A stretch of DNA of 64,000 nucleotides from Photobacterium marinum (lineage in GTDB: Bacteria; Pseudomonadota; Gammaproteobacteria; Enterobacterales; Vibrionaceae). Positions 28,201 to 37,791 of the stretch are shown here, piece after piece. The translations under genes were made by a program, and so were the position numbers. The notes under the pieces are model-generated. The model saw only the letters and a program-made list of their open reading frames with translations, searched no databases and was not told the DNA's origin. The number at the start of each line of letters is the position of its first letter. Position 1 is the stretch's first letter. The stretch spans positions 1 through 64,000 of the forward strand of contig NZ_AMZO01000007.1 in the NCBI RefSeq assembly GCF_000331515.1, read 5' to 3'.

Positions 28201-28218
28201 GACGTAAAGAGAAACATA

Positions 28219-28806
28219 ATGAGAAAGCAAAGCGGTTTTTCCTTGGTGGAGTTGGTGATTGTCATCATTGTTGTTGGATTGCTCGCGGCAACTGCATTAC
28301 CACGTTTTCTGCAGGTAACCGATGAAGCCAAAAAAGCCTCGATAGAAGGTGTGGCCGGCGGGTTTGCAACCTCCGTGTTATCAGCTCGTGCCCAATGGGA
28401 AGCCTATGGTCGTCCGTCGAATGCCAGTGGGCAGAATTTGGTGAATTATGACGGAACGGATTTTTGGCTGACCAAGGCTACCGATGATGGCACTGTGCGC
28501 GACGGTTACCCGTATGCACTTACCGATGGTGCACTGAACTTAAATGTTGTCAGTGAAACTGACTGCCTTTCACTGCTTGATAATCTGTTACAAAACCCAC
28601 CCCTGGCCACAACCGATAAGACAGGTGCGGCAAGTGGTAACTACCTGTTTTACGTTAAAGCTGAAGGAAACGGTTCTGAAAAGCTTTGTCGTTACTACCA
28701 ACTGGCCTCGGCCGGTAAGGATGGCTCTGGCTCGGTTAATGTTGAGGCAGGACATTCATTTACATATAAACCGGCACTGGGCCGGGTCGAAGTCTATTTA
28801 AAATAA
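28219..28806 (+). CDS. mshB: MSHA minor pilin MshB
   Basis: This 195-residue type IV prepilin has a short leader followed by the prepilin peptidase site (SG^FSLVELV), the hydrophobic helix alpha-1 with Glu5, and a globular C-terminal domain with a cysteine pair (DCL and LCRYY). It resembles the major pilin but is longer. MshB is the first gene of the pilin operon, and minor pilins of this kind help start or stabilise fibre assembly. It is followed 14 bp later by the first mshA copy. Confidence 0.92.
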   Translation: MRKQSGFSLVELVIVIIVVGLLAATALPRFLQVTDEAKKASIEGVAGGFATSVLSARAQWEAYGRPSNASGQNLVNYDGTDFWLTKATDDGTVRDGYPYALTDGALNLNVVSETDCLSLLDNLLQNPPLATTDKTGAASGNYLFYVKAEGNGSEKLCRYYQLASAGKDGSGSVNVEAGHSFTYKPALGRVEVYLK

Positions 28807-28819
28807 TTAGGAGTAAGTT

Positions 28820-29317
28820 ATGAAACGTCAAGGCGGCTTTACGCTAATTGAACTCGTGGTTGTGATTGTTATTCTGGGTATTTTGGCGGTAACGGCTGCA
28901 CCACGTTTCCTGAACCTGCAGGGGGATGCTCGTAATTCCGCTCTTCAGGGCCTGAAAGGGGCTATCAATGGTGCGGCTGGTATCGTTTATGGAAAGGCGG
29001 CTATTGATGGTGTTGAAACGAGTGACAAAGTTGTCGAGGTTGGTGAGTCTTCAAATAAAGTGAAGACACTGTTTGGTTACCCAACAGCGTCATCAGCCGG
29101 TATTGTTACAACAATCTCTAATTTTACTGATGATTGGGCGATAGTAAAAGGTAGTGAGGGTGATGATACTAAGACTGGCGAGATTCTATTAACGTTCAAG
29201 GAATATGCGAATACAGAAAAAGCTAAGATTCCTGATGAGTGTTATCTGATTTACAAGGCTGCAGGAGATGCAACAACTCCTGCTACAGTAACCATGTCAG
29301 ACCAAGCTTGTAAATAA
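28820..29317 (+). CDS. mshA: MSHA major pilin MshA, copy 1
   Basis: This 165-residue type IV prepilin starts MKRQGG^FTLIELVVV, so cleavage after Gly6 exposes methylated Phe1. The long alpha-1 helix, the conserved LNLQGDAR and the [16 protein letters not shown] segment are standard MshA features. The C-terminal part carries two cysteines (DECY and DQACK) that would close the D-region. GGAGTAAGTT precedes the ATG. A second copy with a nearly identical first half follows 39 bp downstream. The C-terminal half appears richer in A+T than the neighbouring assembly genes. Confidence 0.95.
   Translation: MKRQGGFTLIELVVVIVILGILAVTAAPRFLNLQGDARNSALQGLKGAINGAAGIVYGKAAIDGVETSDKVVEVGESSNKVKTLFGYPTASSAGIVTTISNFTDDWAIVKGSEGDDTKTGEILLTFKEYANTEKAKIPDECYLIYKAAGDATTPATVTMSDQACK
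28889..28917 (+). repeat. 29-bp direct repeat, copy in mshA copy 1
   Basis: This 29-base stretch is identical to 29426-29454 in the second mshA. It encodes the [10 protein letters not shown] segment of both pilins and lies within longer, imperfect similarity. Identical blocks 537 bp apart could support recombination between the copies. Confidence 0.9.
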
Positions 29318-29356
29318 ACTATTTAGTATTTTGAATAGATGAGAGAAAGAAAAGTT

Positions 29357-29830
29357 ATGAAACGACAAAATGGTTTTACTCTGATCGAGCTAGTAGTTGT
29401 TATTGTCATTCTTGGTATTTTGGCAGTAACGGCTGCACCACGTTTCCTGAACCTTCAAGGTGATGCTCGCTCTTCAACACTGGAAGGTTTGAAAGGTGCC
29501 ATTAATGGCGCAGCTGGAATTGTATATGGTAAAGCGGCTATTCGTGGGGTTGAGAGTTCTTCGACAGAAGCTGATGTTGATGGTATTAAAACAGTTTATG
29601 GATACCCGAAAGCAACGGCTAATGGTATTACATCTGCTTTACAGTTAGACACATCCAGTGAGTGGGTTGTGCAATATGATGGTAAAGCTAATAAAGCCGT
29701 GTTTACCCAAAAAACTAAAACAACTTATGCAGATGCAAAAGCTGTTCGTGATGGAGAGTGCTATATCGAATATAGTGAAGCGACGTCTAGTGCCGCTCCA
29801 ACGATTACAATCGATAAGGATAAGTGCTAA
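29357..29830 (+). CDS. mshA: MSHA major pilin MshA, copy 2
   Basis: This second MshA prepilin is 157 residues from the ATG at 29357 (MKRQNG^FTLIELVVV); an in-frame start at 29339 would add six residues but break the usual leader. Residues 1-60 are almost the same as copy 1, while the surface-exposed C-terminal half differs strongly, is rich in Ser/Thr/Lys and keeps a cysteine pair (DGECY and DKDKC). The ribosome site is weaker than that of copy 1. A UUCG-capped hairpin follows. Whether one or both copies form the fibre cannot be told from sequence. Confidence 0.93.
   Translation: MKRQNGFTLIELVVVIVILGILAVTAAPRFLNLQGDARSSTLEGLKGAINGAAGIVYGKAAIRGVESSSTEADVDGIKTVYGYPKATANGITSALQLDTSSEWVVQYDGKANKAVFTQKTKTTYADAKAVRDGECYIEYSEATSSAAPTITIDKDKC
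29426..29454 (+). repeat. 29-bp direct repeat, copy in mshA copy 2
   Basis: Identical to 28889-28917 in copy 1 and in the same orientation and reading frame. Confidence 0.9.
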
Positions 29831-29841
29831 TTGTTAGTAAA

Positions 29842-29867
29842 AAATAGAGCTCTTCGGAGCTCTATTT
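29842..29867 (+). terminator. UUCG-capped hairpin after the second mshA
   Basis: AAATAGAGCTC and GAGCTCTATTT form a perfect 11-bp stem with a TTCG tetraloop, 11 bases after the mshA stop. The T-run is short, so it may act as a partial terminator or as an mRNA 3' end stabiliser. A second weaker hairpin, AAAGGTGC / GCATCTTT, follows at 29871-29895. Such elements would keep pilin message above that of the minor pilins downstream. Confidence 0.72.
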
Positions 29868-29939
29868 AACAAAGGTGCTATCCTTTGGCATCTTTATTAA
29901 ATAGAACCTCATTATCAGAATAATTCTTCAGGGTGGCTC

Positions 29940-30449
29940 ATGCCCGGCAGTCAGCGCGGTTTTACCTTAATCGAACTTATTGTGGTGATCATACTGATCG
30001 GGATTGTCAGTGTGACAGCCGCTTCGCGTCTGATGGGGCGCAGTGGTTTTGATGCCTATCTGGCTCGCGATCAAGCCGTGAGTATTGTCCGCCAAATTCA
30101 AATTACCGCCATGCAAGCGACTGTTAGTCAAAGTACGGACTTCCCATTGCGTATCATTGCCGGCTTTGGTGAAAGCTCATCATGTATGGGGATGATTACC
30201 GGGGCATCTTGTCCGTCAGAATCAGAGGCTGGTGCTGTTAGCCGGATAGTGTCAGGGAAAACGATACATGTGCGTTTTTCGTCCCGGCAAAATACGATTT
30301 ATTTTGATTTATTAGGGCGCCCAGTCGACAACAGTGGTCAGCGAATGTGTCAGGCTGGATGCCAAATAAATCTAGAGGCTCGTGACCGCAAAAGCTTGAG
30401 TATATGTATTAATAGTGAAGGTTTTATTGGCCAGGGGAGATGCAATTGA
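29940..30449 (+). CDS. mshC: MSHA minor pilin MshC
   Basis: This 169-residue prepilin has a short leader ending at Gly (QRG^FTLIELIVVIIL), Glu5 and alpha-1 helix, then a GspH-like globular domain with several cysteines (CMG, CPS, CQAGC). This matches the minor pilin MshC, thought to belong to the tip-initiation complex. mshD overlaps its end by 10 bp. Confidence 0.92.
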   Translation: MPGSQRGFTLIELIVVIILIGIVSVTAASRLMGRSGFDAYLARDQAVSIVRQIQITAMQATVSQSTDFPLRIIAGFGESSSCMGMITGASCPSESEAGAVSRIVSGKTIHVRFSSRQNTIYFDLLGRPVDNSGQRMCQAGCQINLEARDRKSLSICINSEGFIGQGRCN

Positions 30450-31069
30450 ATTGGTCTCGACATCAAAAGGGCTTTACCTTGATTGAAGGTATCATTGCGA
30501 TCGTCGTGATGGGAATTGCAATGGTAACACTGACCAGCTTTTTGTTCCCCCAGGTTGAGCGCTCTGCTGAACCTCATTATCAGGCGCGTGCCGCGGCATT
30601 AGCAAATGCGTTGATGACCGAGATATTGGCGCGGAAATTTGACCAGAATAGCGATGATAACGGTGGTCGCTCTCGGTGTGATGATACCGCCCACCCGGAT
30701 CTACCCACAGAAATCCCCTTGTCGTGTAGTACTGTATTGGGGGTTGAAAAAGTTAATGGGGCAGATGAAAGCCGGATACAACTGGATGATGTTGATGACT
30801 ATATTGGCTGCTGGAGCGGTAATAACCGCAGCTGTACTAAAGGAGCTCGCGGCAATATAGAGGATGTGCTCGGCGATGATGTTGCCCCGCCTTACAGCAA
30901 TTTCACAGTGACAGTTGCAATATTTTATGACCCTGCTTTAGACAATACTCCGGCCACGGTTGAGCAGATTCGAAATAAAGCCAATCGTATTCATAAGCGG
31001 ATCAACTTGACTGTCGATGCCGGTCGATATGGGAGTTATCAGTTTTCAGCCTATCGGAGTAATTATTGA
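30440..31069 (+). CDS. mshD: MSHA minor pilin MshD
   Basis: This 209-residue prepilin-like protein has the cleavage site QKG^FTLIEGIIAIVVMG and Glu5, a GspI/PilV-like start and a globular domain with cysteines near CDDT, SCST and CWSGNNRSC. The start lies inside mshC, and its stop shares one base with the mshO start (TGATG), so the minor pilins are translated as a coupled set. Confidence 0.9.
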   Translation: MQLNWSRHQKGFTLIEGIIAIVVMGIAMVTLTSFLFPQVERSAEPHYQARAAALANALMTEILARKFDQNSDDNGGRSRCDDTAHPDLPTEIPLSCSTVLGVEKVNGADESRIQLDDVDDYIGCWSGNNRSCTKGARGNIEDVLGDDVAPPYSNFTVTVAIFYDPALDNTPATVEQIRNKANRIHKRINLTVDAGRYGSYQFSAYRSNY

Positions 31070-31836
31070 TGCAGAAACGTAATTACGTCCGAGGTTTCAC
31101 TTTGGTCGAAATGGTGATGGCTCTTGTTGTGCTGGGAGTGATCTCACTTGGGATCGGCAGTTATTTGCAGTTGGGGGCTCAGGGATATGTGGATACCCGG
31201 GTTCGCGAGCAGATACAGTCTCAGGCTCGTTTCGCTGTTGAGCGACTTTCAAGAGAGTTGCGTCATGCTGTGCCAAACAGCCTGACTGTTTCATCGGATC
31301 ATAAATGCATTACTTTTACTCCGATTGAGTATGCCGGCTTTTATATCGATTCGTCATTGGATGATGTTGATAAATTGCAGGGGATCATGTCTTCACCGGT
31401 TCAGGGGAAAAAAGCCAAAGTGAATAAACACCGGTTGGTGATTAATCCGGTGCAGCCCGCAGATTTAACTTCGGCTATGCGTTCAGCTGAGATTAAAAAA
31501 GTCAGGGGGCGTAAGGGACAGCCGTGGCTGATTACGTTAAAGAGCACAACCAGTTTTGAAAGTGAATCGGTTTCTGAACGGTTTTATATCTATGGCCTTG
31601 ATGTTCAGTTTTGTTTGGCCGGGGAACAATTAACCCGAGCGACCCGAACAACGGGAAATGCCCTTTTTTCTACGCCGGTAACATTGGCTGAGAAGGTCAC
31701 TTCTAAAGACAGCCATTTCACGTTGGAACATGCTGCGCTAAATCGCAATCAGCTTGTTCACTTCCAGTTGGTATTCAGTAATAACGGTGAGAAAACGCAA
31801 TATAGCCATGATGTACAGGTGATGAATGTACCGTAG
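31069..31836 (+). CDS. mshO: MSHA minor pilin MshO
   Basis: This 255-residue prepilin has the leader MQKRNYVRG^FTLVEMVMAL, Glu5, a membrane helix and a GspJ/PilW-like globular domain. The ATG at 31069 follows GGAGT and overlaps the mshD stop by one base; the in-frame TTG just before it is not needed. It is overlapped by mshP at its 3' end. Confidence 0.9.
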   Translation: MQKRNYVRGFTLVEMVMALVVLGVISLGIGSYLQLGAQGYVDTRVREQIQSQARFAVERLSRELRHAVPNSLTVSSDHKCITFTPIEYAGFYIDSSLDDVDKLQGIMSSPVQGKKAKVNKHRLVINPVQPADLTSAMRSAEIKKVRGRKGQPWLITLKSTTSFESESVSERFYIYGLDVQFCLAGEQLTRATRTTGNALFSTPVTLAEKVTSKDSHFTLEHAALNRNQLVHFQLVFSNNGEKTQYSHDVQVMNVP

Positions 31837-32227
31837 AAGACAACAGGGCAGCGCGCTGATAGTGGCGATATTTGTGATCACCGTAATGGCGGTAATGGCG
31901 GCGGCTTTGGTGAAAATTAACTGGTCGCAAAGTGATACCACCACCCGCGAGGTGCTGGGAACCCGTGCCTGGTTTGCGGCGAACAGCGGAATAGAATGGG
32001 GGCTCAACCGCCTGTTTCCGGTTGGTGACCCGAATGTGACTGGAAGGTGTGATAATAGCAATCCGTCATTTTCCAATTTTCATAACTGTCAGGTAGCAGT
32101 AAGTTGTCAGGCTATTGATGTAGACTCCGTAATTCATTATCACCTGGAAAGTACGGGCTCTTGCGGTAGTGGGGCAATAAAGGTTCAGCGAACTCAGGAA
32201 GTGTGGGCAAAGAGGCTAAAACCGTGA
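31826..32227 (+). CDS. mshP: MSHA pilin-like protein MshP (PilX/GspK-like)
   Basis: This 133-residue protein has the leader QQG^SALIVAIFVITVMAVMAAALV, a prepilin peptidase-type site in which the mature chain starts with serine and the position-5 glutamate is missing, as in PilX/GspK-type tip pilins. A small cysteine-rich region follows. Lack of Glu5 fits a subunit at the very tip with nothing above it. mshQ starts with a GTGA overlap, so MshP and MshQ are probably made in a fixed ratio. Confidence 0.88.
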   Translation: MYRRRQQGSALIVAIFVITVMAVMAAALVKINWSQSDTTTREVLGTRAWFAANSGIEWGLNRLFPVGDPNVTGRCDNSNPSFSNFHNCQVAVSCQAIDVDSVIHYHLESTGSCGSGAIKVQRTQEVWAKRLKP

Positions 32228-35200
32228 AATATTGTTATCGAATTGCTTTTTGTGCGGTGGCGCTGTTTTATAGTATGTCTGCCTTGGCTGAGTGTGGCCG
32301 TTTGCAGGTGAATAAAGGCTTTGATGTTGTTTTTCGCATTACTAATGTCCAACACCAGGAGCGGGTTATTCTAACCGGGCAGAATGGGAGCAAGAAAATA
32401 TTATGGTCTAACGTATCCGGTGATGTTGCTGTAATTAATGATCGCTGGACGGTATCTGGACAGCATCATGATATTTGGTTGCACTATGAGCCAGGAAAAG
32501 GAAACAGACCAGGAAAGATTCGCTACTATTTCTATCGTTGGGATATTTACCCAAATGATTGGTACTTGGCGATGGAAACATCGGCGAGTATTTGGGGGCT
32601 AAGTAATAATGTTTACGTGTCCGGACAGAATACGGAAATTCTTAATTGCAACGGAACGATTGAACCATTGCCTAAACCTGAGCCCGACCATTGTGAGTTA
32701 TTTCCCGGCCCGGTCCAAACTTGGCAAGGAAATTCGAATAATTTAGTCACAATTGATAGTGGGGCCAAAATAACGAACACTCAGTCGAGGATGATTGGTT
32801 TCTCGAATCAAATCGTTGGTAATCATTATGCGCCAGATCATACTCCTCAGGCCCCTTTGCTTGGCCAGTGCGACGGAAGCCATTGTGTGCTTGGTGGCAA
32901 GATGGCAAAAAAGAAAACTCTCAACTGGAATAGTTCCGGTGTTCATTCTGCATTAATTAAGTCTAACGTTGTTATTACAGATTACCAAAGTGCACGTTCC
33001 GATACCTATTTTCGGGCTGAGTCAGGTTGGACATTTGGTTTATCTGTTGAGCCTAGTGGTCATTTAATTTTGCCGGCCGGAGAGTATTGGCTTGATGCCG
33101 CAGATATTCGTGGACAACTGACGATTCAAGGGCAGGTGACGCTTCATGTCAGAGATAAATTGAGTATTGGCGGAGCTGTTAACACATCATCACCAACAGA
33201 TAACCTGACTGTTTTCGCCTATAACTCTGGAAGAGCTTGCCCGCTCCCCGCTAATTATCCTAAAGGCCCGCCTCAGGTCGCCACAAATTATGCTGTGAAC
33301 ATTAATGTATCCGGACAGTTTAATGGTCGGATTTACTCTCAGGGGGCTGTCGCCTTGTCTAATGCTACCACACTGGTGGGCGCGGTGACTGCTTGTCAGC
33401 TTCAGCTCAGTAATGCGGCAAAAGTTACTGGAAAAAGTGAGTGCTTTTCTCCAACTCCGAAAGAATATTTGGAAATAACACCCACACAAGCTTTTGGTTT
33501 AACTTGTGAACGGATGCCTGTCACTTTTTCGGTTCGTAAAGAAGATGGCACATTAAAAAGTGATTATTCGGGCACTCTGAATGCGTCTGTTACATCGAGT
33601 AGTCCGGAAAAGAGTTGTTGGGCTCAATCAAAAGCTGCGACGCAATGCTTTCAGAGTGCGATATCTCAGCCTTTTTCTAATGGGCAGTTAACATTATGGC
33701 TGGAAAGCAAGAAGGTCGGTGATCTCTCAATTGAGGGTTCCATTAACGATCTATCTGATACCGGCGGTCCTTATCGTTTTTCTCCTTATGGTTTTAGAGT
33801 GAACCGAGGAAATCCTGTTTCGCTGGTGGCGGGTAAACCAGACCCGCGGGTATTGGTGGAAGTTGTCGCGGATACTGGCCAGGGGTGTGAAACGATTCAA
33901 GATTATAGCAGGCCGGCACCTGGCGCTTTGAAAACACTGACTTTTCAGGCGCTCAGTTATGTGCGCCCGACTACCAGAAACCATGATGTTGAAATTGATA
34001 ACATAACGTTATCAGTTGGCCAAAAAAAAGAGCATGATCTTACTTTTATCAATGGTTGGGCATGGTTACCGGTGAAATATAACGATGCAGGTGAGATTTC
34101 TTTTGAGCTGGTTGATAAGACATGGCAGCCGAAAAAATGCGATAGCAGTATTCTGGATTGTAAAAATTTTGAAAGAGACTGGAAAGGACTGGCCGGGAAG
34201 GCTGTTATTCATTCGCGGCCCTATACCTTTGCCATGTGTGATGTTCGCTCTGCCATTGGTGTGACGGATTTTTCGGGAACAGCAAGTAGCGGAAATGCCT
34301 TCGCCAGAGCCGGCGAACAATTCAGTGTGACGTTTAAGCCTGTGGCTTGGTCATCTGTATTGGCACGGCGTCAGGCTGATTTCAGCAGAGATAATAAGGC
34401 CGATATCATTACAACCGATCCTGTATGGTGCCGAGAAGGGCAATCAACGCCAAATTATTATTCCGTAGCCGGTGAAATAACGGCTCCGATGGTGTTGAGC
34501 CATAATCTGGCTACACCAGCCGGAGGTCAACAAGGCCTGCTGCAAGGGAGTAGTACCTATCTTTTCTCGAACACTCGAGAGGCAAAGCATGGCTTGGCAG
34601 TCAATAACCTGAGCTGGAGTGAAGTAGGCAGTCTGTGGTTACAGGCCGATGCCGATTATCTGGGGATGACCGTAGACCAAGGCGTCGGTTCGCTCGGACG
34701 GTTTTATCCGCATCATTTTGCTTTAAAAAGTAGTCAATTAGTCGATGCCGTTCCTAATAAGTTTACCTATATGGATCGGGCTTTTACTGCAAGTTTTAAA
34801 GTTGAGGCGCAAAACCGTAGCGGAGGCGCTACTTTAAACTATAGTCGTTTAGCGGCTGGTTTTAAGGAGTCCCTGGATCTTGTTGCAACGGATGCAATCG
34901 TTACTGGTTCGGCAAAAAATGAGTTAACCCCTCGCCTAGATAAAGGAACATTAATATCGGGATGGGATAAAGCTGCATTGGAAGTAAAGTCACGCCAAGT
35001 TGGCTTTAAGCGAGATGTGACTAAAACCCGTCCGAAAACTACAACGCCTGATGGCCCTTATGCTGTTGCCATCGGGCTGATTGTTGATAAAGGGCGGACA
35101 GTTAATTGCAACGAGCGTGGTTGTACTGACTTTGATGCCAAAGATCTCGAGATTCGCCTGATTGATGGCAGCACGCCAGAGAAAGCAAAAGCGTTAGCTG

Positions 35201-35721
35201 GGAATATTCATGCTCGTTATGGCCGACTCAAGTTGGAAGATGTTAATACTCAGTTTGATAAACCGATAAGTGTACCTTTACGGGCTGAGTATTGGGATTC
35301 TGAAACGAGTTCTTTTGTTGTAAATGCCGATGATGATGTAAGTTCGTTTGATGGCCGTAATTATTGTAAACAGATAAGGTGGCCGACCGCTGCTGAAGAT
35401 GTTGTGAAATCGAAATCTTTTACCCAAGGCTTGGGTACTTTGAGTCGTGGTGAAAGTTATGGTTTGGAGGCAACACCTGATCGCAGTGATTATTTCCGAG
35501 AGCAGGTACGTTTCTGGCAGCGAGTAACAACTGATGTGCCGACAAAAATAAATGATAGCGATAATGAAATAAAGTGCTTTGGTTTACATTCAAATCAACC
35601 ATGGCTGACTTATAATTGGCGGGGTAAAGGTGATGAAAATCCTTCTGCGGTAGTAACTTTCGGTGTTTATCGAGGAAATGACAGGATAATTTACCGCGGA
35701 GAGAAGGGGATTAAGCCGTGA
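32224..35721 (+). CDS. mshQ: MSHA-associated large secreted protein MshQ
   Basis: The start chosen is the GTG at 32224, which overlaps the mshP stop (GTGA) and gives VKYCYRIAFCAVALFYSMSALA^EC, a clear signal peptide; an in-frame GTG at 32203 would put charged residues in front. The mature protein of about 1140 residues is beta-rich with scattered cysteines. A mid N-terminal region (about 280-400) resembles a beta-helical repeat (LILPAGEYWLDAADIRGQL), and the C-terminal half with GRFYPHHFAL fits the MshQ-type domain family (DUF6701). By analogy with PilX-PilY1 it may ride on the pilus tip as an adhesin; this is inferred. It seems richer in A+T than the assembly genes. Confidence 0.85.
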   Translation: MKYCYRIAFCAVALFYSMSALAECGRLQVNKGFDVVFRITNVQHQERVILTGQNGSKKILWSNVSGDVAVINDRWTVSGQHHDIWLHYEPGKGNRPGKIRYYFYRWDIYPNDWYLAMETSASIWGLSNNVYVSGQNTEILNCNGTIEPLPKPEPDHCELFPGPVQTWQGNSNNLVTIDSGAKITNTQSRMIGFSNQIVGNHYAPDHTPQAPLLGQCDGSHCVLGGKMAKKKTLNWNSSGVHSALIKSNVVITDYQSARSDTYFRAESGWTFGLSVEPSGHLILPAGEYWLDAADIRGQLTIQGQVTLHVRDKLSIGGAVNTSSPTDNLTVFAYNSGRACPLPANYPKGPPQVATNYAVNINVSGQFNGRIYSQGAVALSNATTLVGAVTACQLQLSNAAKVTGKSECFSPTPKEYLEITPTQAFGLTCERMPVTFSVRKEDGTLKSDYSGTLNASVTSSSPEKSCWAQSKAATQCFQSAISQPFSNGQLTLWLESKKVGDLSIEGSINDLSDTGGPYRFSPYGFRVNRGNPVSLVAGKPDPRVLVEVVADTGQGCETIQDYSRPAPGALKTLTFQALSYVRPTTRNHDVEIDNITLSVGQKKEHDLTFINGWAWLPVKYNDAGEISFELVDKTWQPKKCDSSILDCKNFERDWKGLAGKAVIHSRPYTFAMCDVRSAIGVTDFSGTASSGNAFARAGEQFSVTFKPVAWSSVLARRQADFSRDNKADIITTDPVWCREGQSTPNYYSVAGEITAPMVLSHNLATPAGGQQGLLQGSSTYLFSNTREAKHGLAVNNLSWSEVGSLWLQADADYLGMTVDQGVGSLGRFYPHHFALKSSQLVDAVPNKFTYMDRAFTASFKVEAQNRSGGATLNYSRLAAGFKESLDLVATDAIVTGSAKNELTPRLDKGTLISGWDKAALEVKSRQVGFKRDVTKTRPKTTTPDGPYAVAIGLIVDKGRTVNCNERGCTDFDAKDLEIRLIDGSTPEKAKALAGNIHARYGRLKLEDVNTQFDKPISVPLRAEYWDSETSSFVVNADDDVSSFDGRNYCKQIRWPTAAEDVVKSKSFTQGLGTLSRGESYGLEATPDRSDYFREQVRFWQRVTTDVPTKINDSDNEIKCFGLHSNQPWLTYNWRGKGDENPSAVVTFGVYRGNDRIIYRGEKGIKP

Positions 35722-35769
35722 CTTCATTAAATAAAATGCGGATCTGTGGCAGGTTTGACAAACCTTACC

Positions 35770-35798
35770 TTGTCTCGATCCTTGCCCCTTGATACATT
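35770..35798 (+). promoter_or_regulatory. candidate mreB promoter
   Basis: TTGTCT (35770-35775) and TACATT (35793-35798), each 4/6 to the sigma-70 consensus, are separated by 17 bp about 50 bp before mreB. No terminator was found between mshQ and mreB, so some readthrough from the msh operon is also possible. Confidence 0.4.
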
Positions 35799-35837
35799 TA
35801 GCCCAATTTAACGAATTTTGTGAGCTTGCAGGATTAG

Positions 35838-36890
<1,053 letters not shown>

Positions 36891-36930
36891 TGCCAGCTCT
36901 GGCAATAGATAAAACAGGTTATAGCGTTAG

Positions 36931-37791
36931 ATGAAACCTATATTCGGCAGGGGCCCCTCCCTGCAACTGCGCCTGTTTCTTGCCATCTTACTGTCGGTTA
37001 GTCTTATGCTGGCCGACAGCCGCCTAGATGCCTTCGCCAATGTACGTTATCTGTTGAATTCAGCGATTGCACCGCTTCAGTATGCTGCTAACTTGCCACG
37101 AGATTTGTTAGATGGTGTGTCTGGTCAGGTGAGCTCCCATCAGCGTTTGTTGGCAGAAAATAAAGCACTTAAGCGTGAGTTACTGGTTAAGCAGAGTGAT
37201 GTGTTGCTGCTCGACCAGCTAAAGCAGGAAAACCAGCGTTTGCGGGAGCTGTTGGGCTCGCCGTTTGTCCGTGATGAGAAAAAACTGATTGCGGAAGTGA
37301 TGGCTGTGGACTCTGATCCTTACAGTCATCAGGTGATGATAGATAAAGGTCGGACGGATGGCGTTTATGAAGGCCAGCCGGTGATCAACGAAAAAGGGAT
37401 CGTTGGTCAGGTTTCGTATGTCGGAGCGCATAACAGCCGGGTGCTGTTGCTGATTGATCCGACTCATGCTATTCCGGTTCAAGTTGTTCGCAATGATATC
37501 CGGGTGATCGCCTCCGGCAGTGGTCAGATCGACCAGATCCAGTTGGAACACGTGCCAAGTAGTACCGATATTCAGGTAGGGGATTTGCTGGTAACTTCCG
37601 GCTTGGGAGGACGTTTCCCGGAAGGATATCCGGTAGGGCATGTCACCGAGTTTTCATTTGATAACAAACGGCCTTTTGCACAAATCAAAGCCAGACCGAC
37701 GGTGCAGTTTGACCGCTTGCGTTACCTGCTGTTGGTATGGCCGACACCAAGGGAAACTTTAATCGCAGGGGAGATCAACAGTGGCGAATAG
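36931..37791 (+). CDS. mreC: rod-shape-determining protein MreC
   Basis: This 286-residue bitopic protein has an N-terminal membrane helix (about 10-28), a coiled coil (about 62-106, rich in Leu/Lys/Glu) and two periplasmic beta-barrel domains containing MIDKGRTDGVYEGQPV and LLVTSGLGGRFPEGYPVG. MreC organises the elongation complex outside the membrane and interacts with PBP2. Its stop lies inside the mreD start region (11-bp overlap). Confidence 0.97.
   Translation: MKPIFGRGPSLQLRLFLAILLSVSLMLADSRLDAFANVRYLLNSAIAPLQYAANLPRDLLDGVSGQVSSHQRLLAENKALKRELLVKQSDVLLLDQLKQENQRLRELLGSPFVRDEKKLIAEVMAVDSDPYSHQVMIDKGRTDGVYEGQPVINEKGIVGQVSYVGAHNSRVLLLIDPTHAIPVQVVRNDIRVIASGSGQIDQIQLEHVPSSTDIQVGDLLVTSGLGGRFPEGYPVGHVTEFSFDNKRPFAQIKARPTVQFDRLRYLLLVWPTPRETLIAGEINSGE

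Noticed and set aside
28820-29830. Second mshA as an assembly duplication artefact
   Set aside because: The copies differ at many positions in the shared half and completely at their 3' ends, so they are real paralogues.
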